A stretch of DNA of 64,000 nucleotides from NCBI RefSeq assembly GCF_013177735.1, contig NZ_WOEZ01000018.1, positions 62,001-126,000 on the forward strand. The letters are read 5' to 3'. Within the stretch, counting starts at the first letter, position 1. Every line of letters begins with the position of its first letter. This DNA is from Paraburkholderia elongata (lineage in GTDB: Bacteria > Pseudomonadota > Gammaproteobacteria > Burkholderiales > Burkholderiaceae). This document shows, piece after piece, positions 52,576 through 59,982 of this stretch. Both the position numbers and the translations under genes were made by a program. The notes beneath the pieces are model-generated. The model was not told the origin of the DNA and made no database searches. It worked only from the letters and a program-made list of their open reading frames with translations.

Positions 52576-53682
52576 ATGACAATGCATATGAACCGGCCCG
52601 CAGGGGGCTTTGAAGTGCGGCGCGCAACCCGTGCGAGCCGCGTGGCGATGATCGTGCTGCTGATCGTCGCGCTGGCGGTGGCGAGCGCGCCATGGTGGGC
52701 CGGGCGCGATGCGATGCGCGACTTCGTGCAACTCGCGTCGTATCTGGTGTTCGCGTTGATGTGGAATCTGCTGGCGGGCTATGGCGGGATGGTGTCGATC
52801 GGCCAGCAGGCGTTCTTCGGGATCGGCGGCTATGGGATGCTGATTCTCGCCAACTATTGCGGGATTTCGCCGTTCGTCGCTGTACCCATCGCGGCGGCGA
52901 TCGCAACCGTCGTGGCGATTCCCGTCTCGCTGGTGGCGTTCCGGCTGGAAGGCGGCTACTTCGCAATCGGCACCTGGGTGATTGCGGAAGTGTTCCGGCT
53001 GACGGTGGCGAACGTGTCGGTGCTGGGCGGTGGTTCGGGCACGAGCCTGACCGCATTGCAGGACGTGCCGCGTGCGCTGCGCGAATCGCTGACCTTATGG
53101 CTCGCACTTGCCATCGTCGCGGCGGCGATCGGATTGTTGTATCTGTTCCTGCGCTCGAAAGCCGGCCTCGCATTGACCGCGATGCGCGACAACGCGGTGG
53201 CAGCCAGCAGCCAGGGTGTCGATGTGAAGCGCGCGAGGTTGATCGTCTACCTGGTGTCAGCGTGCGGTACGGCACTGGCCGGCGGCCTGTATTTCGTCGG
53301 CAACCTGCGCATTTCGCCCGACGCCGCGTTCTCGGTCAACTGGACCGCGTTCGGTATTTTCATCGTGATGATCGGTGGACTTGGCACCCTCGAAGGGCCG
53401 ATTGTCGGTGCGCTGATTTTCTTCGTGCTGAACCAGTTTCTGTCCGATTTCGGCACCTGGTATCTGATCGGACTCGGTGCGCTTGCCATCGTCGTGACGA
53501 TGTTCTTTCCGCAAGGCCTGTGGGGCTTCGTATCGCGCCGCTACGGTCTGCAACTGTTTCCGGTGGGCCGGCGCGTCGTGTTTGCCGACGCCGACGCTTC
53601 ACAGCAAGGTTCACAGCAAGCCTCGCAGCACGACGCGTCGACGGATTCAGTCGATGCACCGTCTGCTCCCCACCGCGCATGA
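52576..53682 (+). CDS. ABC importer permease, LivM type (368 aa)
   Basis: After a basic N-terminus come YLVFALMWNLLAGYGGMVSIGQQAFFGIGGYGMLIL (LivM signature), RSKAGLALTAMRDNAVAASSQGVDVKRARL (ATPase contact loop) and IVMIGGLGTLEGPIVGALIFF. The C-terminal ~40 residues are a low-complexity Gln/Ser/Asp tail (SQQGSQQASQHDAS) outside the family core. It completes the five-protein importer. Confidence 0.92.
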   Translation: MTMHMNRPAGGFEVRRATRASRVAMIVLLIVALAVASAPWWAGRDAMRDFVQLASYLVFALMWNLLAGYGGMVSIGQQAFFGIGGYGMLILANYCGISPFVAVPIAAAIATVVAIPVSLVAFRLEGGYFAIGTWVIAEVFRLTVANVSVLGGGSGTSLTALQDVPRALRESLTLWLALAIVAAAIGLLYLFLRSKAGLALTAMRDNAVAASSQGVDVKRARLIVYLVSACGTALAGGLYFVGNLRISPDAAFSVNWTAFGIFIVMIGGLGTLEGPIVGALIFFVLNQFLSDFGTWYLIGLGALAIVVTMFFPQGLWGFVSRRYGLQLFPVGRRVVFADADASQQGSQQASQHDASTDSVDAPSAPHRA

Positions 53683-53694
53683 GGAGGCCACGTC

Positions 53695-54048
53695 ATGAAC
53701 GCGGCGAATCCCGAACCTCGAGCGGGCTTTCTGTGCACGCTCGACGATATTCCCGATGGCGGCGCGCTGGAAGTTGCCGCTGAGCAAGCCGGCGCGCCAG
53801 GCATCGTCGTATTGCGCCGAGGCGACGACGCCTGGGCCTACCGCAACGTTTGCCCGCACTTTTCGATTCCGTTGAACTACGAGCCGAACACGTTCTGGGC
53901 CTACGACGCCGAATTGCTGATGTGCGCGCACCACAGCGCGATGTTCCGCTTCGAAGACGGCTTGTGCATCGATGGCCCATGCCAGGGCGCCGCACTCACG
54001 CGCGTTGCCATTCGGATTGAGCAGCGAAACATATTCAACAACGACTGA
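53695..54048 (+). CDS. Rieske [2Fe-2S] ferredoxin (117 aa)
   Basis: The cluster ligands are Cys53 and His55 in NVCPHFSIPLN and Cys77 and His80 in MCAHHSAMF, the two-Cys two-His Rieske set. The domain spans nearly the whole protein, with no oxygenase part. It lies between the importer and the porin, with no oxygenase alpha subunit in the operon. A possible role is electron transfer to keep the Fe(II) of hydroquinone dioxygenase reduced, as ferredoxins do for some extradiol dioxygenases; or it may serve a monooxygenase outside the window. It starts 12 bases after livM. Confidence 0.9.
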   Translation: MNAANPEPRAGFLCTLDDIPDGGALEVAAEQAGAPGIVVLRRGDDAWAYRNVCPHFSIPLNYEPNTFWAYDAELLMCAHHSAMFRFEDGLCIDGPCQGAALTRVAIRIEQRNIFNND

Positions 54049-54059
54049 AGGGGACAGGC

Positions 54060-55181
54060 ATGAAGAGGACGAAATCGAAACGCTGTTCGATAGCCGGCTG
54101 CGCGGTCGCATTGATGGCGCCGGGCTTCGCAGGCGCGCAAAGCAGCGTGACACTGCAAGGCGTGATCGATGCGGGTGTGACGTATGTGAACAACCAGCAT
54201 GGGGGCGCCGCGACGCTGTTCGACAGCGGCGTGTTGTCTCCGGACCTTCTGACCTTCAAAGGCAGCGAAGACCTGGGCGGCGGCAACAAGGCGATCTTCG
54301 AACTCACGTCGCAGTTCGATCTGGGCACCGGCGCGACGATTCCGGGCGCGGGGCAGATTTTCAACCGTACAGCGCTGGTCGGACTCACCAACGACCGCTT
54401 CGGCTCGCTGACGTTCGGCAACCAGTACGACTTCATGTTCGAGACGCTGACGCTCGGACTGTATGACGGTGCGTTCCTGTTCGGCGGGATCTACGATTTT
54501 CGCCAGGGGCCATTTACTGCGCTGGGCGTGCCGAACAATCCGACCGGCTCGTTCGATTTCGACCGGATGGCGGGCGCGACGCGCGTGGCAAATTCGGTCA
54601 AGTATCGCAGCCCGGATATCTCGGGTTTCACTTTTGGCGCGCTCTACGGATTCGGTGGCGTGCCCGGCTCGTTCTCCTCGGACTCGACAATGAGCTTCGG
54701 CGCGAACTATGCGAATGGTCCATTGGGTGTGGGTGCGGCGTATGTGGAAGTGAAGTATCCGCAACTGGGCAACGGTCACGACGGTATCCGCAACTTCGGC
54801 GTGGGCGCGCACTATAACTTCGGCAGCGTGCTGGCGATGCTGCTGTACACGAACACGAAGAATACCGCCAGCGGCGCGAAGATCGACGTGTACAAGGGCG
54901 GCGCGTCGTGGACGATCTCCGGGCCGTGGACCCTCGGGTTCGACTATGCGTATATGAAAGGCAACGATGTGCTGCTGGACAACAAGGCGCAGCAAATCAC
55001 CACGGCGCTGCAATACAACTTCTCGAAGCGCACCACCGGTTACATCGAAGCGATTTATCAGCGCGCGAGTGGCGATGCGGCAGTGACGCGAGCGTGGATC
55101 AACGGCTTGTTGCAGCCGGACGGCGCGGCGAGTAACCGGTCGCAGACGCTTGCGCGCATTGGTTTGCGCACGAGTTTTTGA
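54060..55181 (+). CDS. Gram-negative general porin (373 aa)
   Basis: A signal peptide (CAVALMAPGFAGAQ) is followed by SSVTLQGVIDAGVTYVNN, the invariant start of Burkholderia/Neisseria-type 16-strand porins (porin_4). NRTALVGLTNDRFGSLTFGNQYDF follows near the loop 3 region. The C-terminus is LRTSF with the terminal Phe needed for Bam assembly. It forms an outer-membrane trimer. As last gene of the hydroquinone/importer operon it probably provides the outer-membrane entry for the same substrate. A long hairpin terminator follows. Confidence 0.9.
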   Translation: MKRTKSKRCSIAGCAVALMAPGFAGAQSSVTLQGVIDAGVTYVNNQHGGAATLFDSGVLSPDLLTFKGSEDLGGGNKAIFELTSQFDLGTGATIPGAGQIFNRTALVGLTNDRFGSLTFGNQYDFMFETLTLGLYDGAFLFGGIYDFRQGPFTALGVPNNPTGSFDFDRMAGATRVANSVKYRSPDISGFTFGALYGFGGVPGSFSSDSTMSFGANYANGPLGVGAAYVEVKYPQLGNGHDGIRNFGVGAHYNFGSVLAMLLYTNTKNTASGAKIDVYKGGASWTISGPWTLGFDYAYMKGNDVLLDNKAQQITTALQYNFSKRTTGYIEAIYQRASGDAAVTRAWINGLLQPDGAASNRSQTLARIGLRTSF

Positions 55182-55217
55182 GCGGGTTCGGCTAAAGACG
55201 AGACGCCAACTTGCCGC

Positions 55218-55260
55218 GGCGCAGCCGGCCCAGCCATCCTTTGGCTGGGCCGGCTGCGCC
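55218..55260 (+). terminator. Long perfect hairpin after the porin gene
   Basis: A perfect 19-bp stem (arms 55218-55236 and 55242-55260) encloses a 5-base loop TCCTT. It is very GC-rich and lies 37 bases after the porin stop, closing the 44.8-55.2 kb operon. No T-run follows, so it may act as an mRNA-stabilising or Rho-assisted structure. Confidence 0.75.
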
Positions 55261-55415
55261 TGTATCCGTGCCACTTCCGCGCGCATTGCAGCGCGGCACG
55301 CGTGTCGCCGAGGCGCGGTCGAAGCTCTCCGCGCGCAATCGGTTGCGTAATTCGCGAATGTCGGAATCGCCTTGTCTACCTGGGTAATCAGGGTTAACTA
55401 CGGCATCTTTAAGCT

Positions 55416-55457
55416 TTGACATCGGCATTTTTGCAATTTATTATGCAAACGATTGCA
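55416..55457 (+). promoter_or_regulatory. Strong promoter with LacI-type operator before the intradiol operon
   Basis: TTGACA (55416-55421), a 17-base spacer and TATTAT (55439-55444) form a near-consensus sigma-70 promoter. The near-palindrome TGCAAACGATTGCA (55444-55457) begins at the last base of the -10 and covers the likely transcription start. Related palindromes occur at 61976-61989 and 62066-62079 beside the LacI gene. Confidence 0.75.
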
Positions 55458-55473
55458 CCGATGGAGATGCCCT

Positions 55474-56388
55474 GTGGAAAATTCGAACCATCTGAAGAAC
55501 ATCGTCGACGACGCCGCTTCGATAACCGCGGTTGTCAAGGCGGCAATGAGCCAGACTGACAATCCTCGGCTCAAGGAGCTGCTCGACGCGCTAGTGGATC
55601 ATGGCCACGCATTCCTTAAGCAGGTGAAGCTGACTGACGAGGAATTCGAGAAGGGCCTTGATTTCGTGAGGGCCGTCGGCCTCGCTTGCAACGACAAGCA
55701 CAATGAGGTCGTTCTGCTCGCCGACGTGCTGGGTCTATCGACCCTGGTTACGTTGCTGAATAACTCGGACGCAAGCGGTCGCACGCCGGGCGCCCTGTTG
55801 GGGCCGTTCTACCGGGGTGACTCGCCGCAGTACGCGAATGGTGGAAGCATCGCATGCGAGAACTCACCCGGCTCCCCGCTTTTCGTGAACGGGCGCGTGC
55901 TCAACACCAAAGGCGAGCCTGTTGCCAACGCCAAAGTCGACGTCTGGCAGGCCTCGCCAGTCGGCTTGTACGAGAACCAGGACTCGAGCCAGCCCGACAA
56001 GAACCTGCGCGGTCACTTTTACACCGACAGCGAGGGGCGGTTTACCTGCAAGAGCGTGCGCCCTGCCGGCTACCCTGTGCCCACTGACGGACCGGTAGGC
56101 GTGCTGCTTGAAAAGCAGAATCGCCACCCGTTCCGGCCGGCGCACCTGCACTTCGTCATCATCGCGGAAGGCTACGCGACCCTGGTCTCGCAAGTGTTCG
56201 CCGATGACTCGGAGCACCTGAATTCCGACGTCGTGTTCGGTGTCAACCGCCGCCTCGTCGGCACGTTCCAGCGCCACGATTCCGGCACGGGTCCGAAGCG
56301 AGATGTAGACAGGCTGTACTACACACTCGACTACGACTTCGTTCTCGCCGAAGGAACGCCGACCTATCCGACTCCCCCCATCAAGTAA
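55474..56388 (+). CDS. Intradiol ring-cleavage dioxygenase, hydroxyquinol type (304 aa)
   Basis: The start is GTG 55474 with GGAG seven bases upstream; a TTG seven codons earlier overlaps the operator. An N-terminal helical dimerisation domain precedes the catalytic beta-sandwich. Fe(III) ligands are Tyr166 (GLYENQ), Tyr200 (AGYPVP), His224 and His226 (RPAHLHF), at nearly the same numbers as in catechol 1,2-dioxygenases. GPFYRGDSP and DVWQASPVGLYENQD fit the hydroxyquinol/chlorocatechol branch. The product from hydroxyquinol would be maleylacetate. It is first in an operon with BKACE and quinone oxidoreductase genes. Catechol or a substituted catechol remains possible as substrate. Confidence 0.88.
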   Translation: MENSNHLKNIVDDAASITAVVKAAMSQTDNPRLKELLDALVDHGHAFLKQVKLTDEEFEKGLDFVRAVGLACNDKHNEVVLLADVLGLSTLVTLLNNSDASGRTPGALLGPFYRGDSPQYANGGSIACENSPGSPLFVNGRVLNTKGEPVANAKVDVWQASPVGLYENQDSSQPDKNLRGHFYTDSEGRFTCKSVRPAGYPVPTDGPVGVLLEKQNRHPFRPAHLHFVIIAEGYATLVSQVFADDSEHLNSDVVFGVNRRLVGTFQRHDSGTGPKRDVDRLYYTLDYDFVLAEGTPTYPTPPIK

Positions 56389-56402
56389 AGACGAGGTTTC
56401 AC

Positions 56403-57152
56403 GTGTCCAACACACTTTCAGGGAAGGTCGCGGTCATCCTGGGCGGAACCGGAGGGATCGGCGCTGCTGTAGCCCGCCGTCTTGGGCAAGCTGGCGCCCG
56501 CGTCGTCGTTGTCGGTCAGCATGACCTGGCCCAAGCGCAGCGCGTGGCCGACGACTTGCCAGGCGAGGGCCACAGCGCGGCGCTTGCATCCATTACCGCG
56601 AGCGAGAGTCTGAACGCGCTGGCGGGGTTGGTGCGCGACCGGTATGGCCGCGCGGATATTCTCGTGAACACGGCGGGCTTTACCCAGCCCGTCAAGCATT
56701 CCGACCTGAATGCACTCACAGATGAATTGATCGATGAGATTCTGAAGGTCAACTGGCGCGGGCAATTCGCGGCCATTCGCGCTTTCCGCGAATTGCTCGA
56801 TGCGTCGGGGGACGGCCTGGTCGTCAACGTTTCCTCGATTTCCGGCACGACAGGCGTTGGCAGCAACATCGCCTACTGCGCGGCCAAAGCCGGGCTCGAC
56901 GTGATGGCGGCGTCGCTTGGCCGCGCACTTGCACCTCGCATTCGTGTACTGAACGTGTCCCCAGGGGTGGTCGACACCTCGTTCGTTCCCGGCCGTGGCG
57001 AGGACTTCAACGACAAGGTCGCAGCCACCACGCCGCTAGGCCGCATCGGGACGCCGGACGATATCGCAGCGGCCATCGAGGCCTGCGCCACTCATCTGAA
57101 ATTCAGCACTGGGGTGACCATCGTCGTGGACGGTGGCCGTCGCCTGAACTAG
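56403..57152 (+). CDS. Short-chain dehydrogenase/reductase (249 aa)
   Basis: Classical SDR: VAVILGGTGGIGAAVARRLGQAG (a GGTGGIG coenzyme motif), VNTAGF in place of NNAG, VVNVSSISGTTG with the catalytic Ser, and AYCAAKAGLD (Tyr-x3-Lys as YCAAK). VTIVVDGGRRL is the usual ending. Cofactor preference is not clear from the sequence. It starts at GTG 56403, 14 bases after the dioxygenase stop. It may reduce the ring-cleavage product or oxidise a hydroxyl on the entry substrate; nothing in the sequence decides between these. Confidence 0.9.
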   Translation: MSNTLSGKVAVILGGTGGIGAAVARRLGQAGARVVVVGQHDLAQAQRVADDLPGEGHSAALASITASESLNALAGLVRDRYGRADILVNTAGFTQPVKHSDLNALTDELIDEILKVNWRGQFAAIRAFRELLDASGDGLVVNVSSISGTTGVGSNIAYCAAKAGLDVMAASLGRALAPRIRVLNVSPGVVDTSFVPGRGEDFNDKVAATTPLGRIGTPDDIAAAIEACATHLKFSTGVTIVVDGGRRLN

Positions 57153-57169
57153 TTGCAGCGAGGCCTAAT

Positions 57170-58051
57170 ATGCATTCCCGCAAGACCATCATCACCTGCG
57201 CTGTAACAGGCAATATCACCAAACCTGAGCAACATCCGGGGCTGCCGATCACACCCGAGCAGATCGCGACCGCTTCGCTCGAGGCGGCACGCGCCGGCGC
57301 GGCCGCCGTTCACATCCACGTGCGCGATCCCGGGACGGGGCGACCCTCGATGGAGGTGGCGCTTTATCGGGAAGTCATCGAGCGCATCCGCGCGGTGAAT
57401 GTCGATCTCATCATCAATCTGACCACAGGCCCGGGCGGCCGCTTTATCCCGAGCGACGACGACCCCAGAGTCGCGGCGCCTGGCACCACCTTGCTGCCGC
57501 CGGAAAGGCGCGTCGAGCACATTCTCGAACTCAAGCCGGACATCTGCAGTCTCGACCTGAACACGATGAACTCCGGTGCCGACGTTGTCATCAATACACC
57601 TAAGAATGTCACGCGCATGGCCCACGTCATCCGCGAGGCGGGCGTCAAGCCTGAGCTGGAGATTTTCGACTCCGGTGACTTGCACCTCGCGTTGGACCTG
57701 ATCAAGGAAGGCGTTCTTGACGGCCCGGGGCTTTGGACCCTCGTGATGGGCGTCAAATACGGCTTCTCGGCCAGTCCGGAAACGCTTCTCTACGCGCGTA
57801 ACCTGCTACCCCGTCAGGCCGTCTGGTCGGCCTTCGGTGTCGGCCGTTTCGAATTCCCGATCGTCGCCCAGTCATGGCTGGCCGGCGGCCATGTCCGGGT
57901 CGGCCTGGAAGACAACATTTACATCGCCAAGGGCGTGCTCGCTAACAGCAATGCGGAACTGGTCACGCGTGCTTGCGACATCGTGCACTCGCTCGGAGGC
58001 GAACTGGCGACCAGCCAGGAGGCGCGCGAGCTGTTGGGGCTGAACCGATGA
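57170..58051 (+). CDS. Beta-keto acid cleavage enzyme, BKACE/DUF849 (293 aa)
   Basis: Zn-dependent TIM-barrel family: IITCAVTGNITKPEQHPGLPITPEQIA, zinc ligands His48 and His50 in AAVHIHVRDP, a long GTTLLPPERRVEHILELKPDICSLDLNTMN stretch, LWTLVMGVKYGFSASPE and VGLEDNIYIAKG with the conserved Glu. BKACEs transfer an acetyl unit: beta-keto acid plus acetyl-CoA gives acetoacetate plus a shortened acyl-CoA. In this operon 3-oxoadipate is a natural candidate, which would yield succinyl-CoA and acetoacetate. Its side-chain pocket cannot be read reliably by eye. It is 17 bases after the SDR gene and overlaps the next start by four bases. Confidence 0.9.
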   Translation: MHSRKTIITCAVTGNITKPEQHPGLPITPEQIATASLEAARAGAAAVHIHVRDPGTGRPSMEVALYREVIERIRAVNVDLIINLTTGPGGRFIPSDDDPRVAAPGTTLLPPERRVEHILELKPDICSLDLNTMNSGADVVINTPKNVTRMAHVIREAGVKPELEIFDSGDLHLALDLIKEGVLDGPGLWTLVMGVKYGFSASPETLLYARNLLPRQAVWSAFGVGRFEFPIVAQSWLAGGHVRVGLEDNIYIAKGVLANSNAELVTRACDIVHSLGGELATSQEARELLGLNR

Positions 58052-58587
58052 GCGCGCTTCAGGATGCGTCGGTATTCGGCGCGCCACAGGTGGATCCGAG
58101 CGCCTACATCGCGAATGGCACGACGCTTGTCGGCGACGTGGCAATAGGTCGTCAGTCGTCCGTTTGGTACAACTGCGTGCTGCGTGGCGACGTCCAAAAA
58201 ATTGTGATCGGCATGCGCACGAACATCCAGGACGGCACGGTCATCCACGGCACGACTAACGGTCTGCCCGTCATCATCGGCGATGACGTGACCGTTGGCC
58301 ATGGCGCGATTTTGCACGCCTGCACCATAGAAGACGCGGGGTTTGTTGGGTTCGGTGCGCGCGTACTCGATGGGGCTGTCGTCAGGTCAGGCGGCATGCT
58401 GGCTGCAGGGGCGGTCCTCACGCCGCGCAAGATGGTGGGTGCGGGTGAGTTGTGGGCGGGAAACCCGGCGCGTCTGTTGCGCACGCTGAATGACGAAGAA
58501 TTCGAGGGCATGGCAGCGTCTGCTGTCCGCTACGTGGCACTTGCCGAGCGTTACAGAACCGCTCGACCTGTCATCTTGACCTTTTAG
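58048..58587 (+). CDS. Gamma-carbonic anhydrase-like left-handed beta-helix protein (179 aa)
   Basis: The start ATG overlaps the BKACE stop (ATGA). Hexapeptide repeats run from YIANGTTLVGDVAIGRQSSVWYNCVLRGD through NIQDGTVIHG and VTVGHGAILHACTIEDAGFVGFGARVLDG to AAGAVLTPRKMVGAGELWAGNPARLLR. Metal-ligand positions His (IHG), His (VGHG) and His (LHAC) are present, as in the YrdA/PaaY group. PaaY of phenylacetate catabolism is a thioesterase that removes dead-end CoA esters, so a similar housekeeping role with the CoA products of BKACE is plausible (inference). Confidence 0.88.
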   Translation: MSALQDASVFGAPQVDPSAYIANGTTLVGDVAIGRQSSVWYNCVLRGDVQKIVIGMRTNIQDGTVIHGTTNGLPVIIGDDVTVGHGAILHACTIEDAGFVGFGARVLDGAVVRSGGMLAAGAVLTPRKMVGAGELWAGNPARLLRTLNDEEFEGMAASAVRYVALAERYRTARPVILTF

Positions 58588-58597
58588 GAAATAAAAA

Positions 58598-59575
58598 ATG
58601 AAAACAGTTCGTGTCATGGAAAAGAGCGCCGATATCGACTCGCTCGATCTGCACATTGGCCCGCAAGATGCGCCAGACGTCGAGTTTGCCGAGTGTCTCG
58701 TGCGCGTGGTGAGCGCCGCCGTGAATCCGAGCGACGTGAAAGCTGTGCTGGGCTTCATGCCGCATGCGGTGTGGCCGCGCACGCCGGGGCGGGATTACGC
58801 CGGCATTGTTGTCGAGGGGCCGCAGGAGATGCTCGGCAAGGAAGTGTGGGGCAGCGGCGGCGAGCTGGGTATCCGGCGCGATGGCACGCATGCCGGCTAT
58901 CTCGCCGTGCCCGTGGGCAGCGTGCGCGCCAAGCCGGGAAATCTGACCATGGAAGAAGCGGGCGCGATCGGCGTCCCCTTCGTTACCGCCTTCGAAGGAC
59001 TGCAACGGGCGGGTGGCGTGGAACAAGGCGACGTCGTGCTCGTGCTGGGTGCAAACGGGAAGGTGGGGCAGGCGGCGATACAGCTTGCGACCCAGGCTGG
59101 GGCGAAGGTGTTGGGTGTCGAGCGCACGAATGCACCGTACATCGGCCATGCCAACGCCGACGTCACCATGATCGACGCCTCGTCGCAGAACGTCGACGAG
59201 ATGGTTCGTGAATTGACAGATGGCCATGGCGCAGACATCGTGTACAACACGGTTGGCAGTCCATATTTTGAAAAAGCCAACAAGGCCATGGCGGTGCGAG
59301 GGAAGCAGATTTTCATCTCTACCATCGAACGCCCGGTGCCATTTGACATCTTTACGTTCTATCGGGGGCAGCACACCTATGTCGGCATCGATACGCTCGC
59401 ACTCGACAGCACGGAAGGCGCGCTCATTCTCGACGCGTTGTTGCCGGCTTTCGAACGTGGCACGTTAAAACCGTTTCCCATCGTCGAGGATTTTGTCTTC
59501 GATCTCTCCGACGCGGCGCTCGCGTATCAGGCCGTTTTCCGTGGCGCGGCTAACCGGGTTCTGCTCAAGCCATGA
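58598..59575 (+). CDS. Quinone oxidoreductase-like MDR protein (325 aa)
   Basis: Zinc-independent medium-chain dehydrogenase/reductase: NPSDVKAVLGFMPHAVWPRTPGRDYAGIVVEG, then EEAGAIGVPFVTAFEGLQRAGG, the nucleotide loop VLVLGANGKVGQAAIQLATQAGAKVLGVER and GADIVYNTVGSPYF. It lacks the Cys/His zinc ligands of alcohol dehydrogenases and has the QOR fold. Likely NADPH-dependent reduction of a quinone (for instance hydroxy-benzoquinone back to hydroxyquinol) or of an activated double bond such as that of maleylacetate. Its ATG follows aggaaataaaa, and its stop overlaps the next start by four bases. Confidence 0.88.
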   Translation: MKTVRVMEKSADIDSLDLHIGPQDAPDVEFAECLVRVVSAAVNPSDVKAVLGFMPHAVWPRTPGRDYAGIVVEGPQEMLGKEVWGSGGELGIRRDGTHAGYLAVPVGSVRAKPGNLTMEEAGAIGVPFVTAFEGLQRAGGVEQGDVVLVLGANGKVGQAAIQLATQAGAKVLGVERTNAPYIGHANADVTMIDASSQNVDEMVRELTDGHGADIVYNTVGSPYFEKANKAMAVRGKQIFISTIERPVPFDIFTFYRGQHTYVGIDTLALDSTEGALILDALLPAFERGTLKPFPIVEDFVFDLSDAALAYQAVFRGAANRVLLKP

Positions 59576-59922
59576 ACATAACCCGCTTCGAAGATGCGCC
59601 GGAATACTTTCCACCCAACCATTTTTCGATGCGGTGCGTCCGGCTTCAGGGCCATGAAGCCGGACCGGCGGAGTCGCTGTGGCTAGGCGTTTCGGCGATC
59701 GAGCCGGGCGGCTACACCACATCGGATGCGTCGCCCGTTGAAAAACATTATGTGGTGCTGGAAGGTGAAGTCGTCGTCATGACCGATGAAGGCGAGGCTA
59801 TTCTCGCGGCCTTCGATTCGTGCCGCATTGCGCCGGGCGAGCGGCGGGCATTGCACAACCGCTCCCGCAGCCCGGCGAAGATTCTGCTGGCGATGCCGTT
59901 TCTGCGGCCTGAGCAATGCTGA
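59572..59922 (+). CDS. Single-domain cupin protein (116 aa)
   Basis: The start ATGA overlaps the quinone oxidoreductase stop. The protein has a cupin barrel with ASPVEKHYVVLEGEVVVMTDEGEA (a GxxxH-like region where the first His pair is reduced to E-KH) and IAPGERRALHNRSRSPAKILLAMPF (motif 2). A single metal site is possible but incomplete by eye. Cupins of this size act as isomerases, sensors or detoxifying dioxygenases; none can be chosen here. It is the last structural gene of the operon. Confidence 0.8.
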   Translation: MNITRFEDAPEYFPPNHFSMRCVRLQGHEAGPAESLWLGVSAIEPGGYTTSDASPVEKHYVVLEGEVVVMTDEGEAILAAFDSCRIAPGERRALHNRSRSPAKILLAMPFLRPEQC

Positions 59923-59982
59923 TGAGGCGACGGCAGTGATTACCGCCCGCGTGCTTTCCATGGCGACCCGCAAAGCTTGCGC

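Noticed and set aside
48958..53682. Importer as a plain branched-chain amino acid transporter
   Set aside because: Its genes are packed behind hydroquinone catabolic genes and before a porin, and the binding protein has an aromatic-rich segment; the fold alone does not define the ligand.
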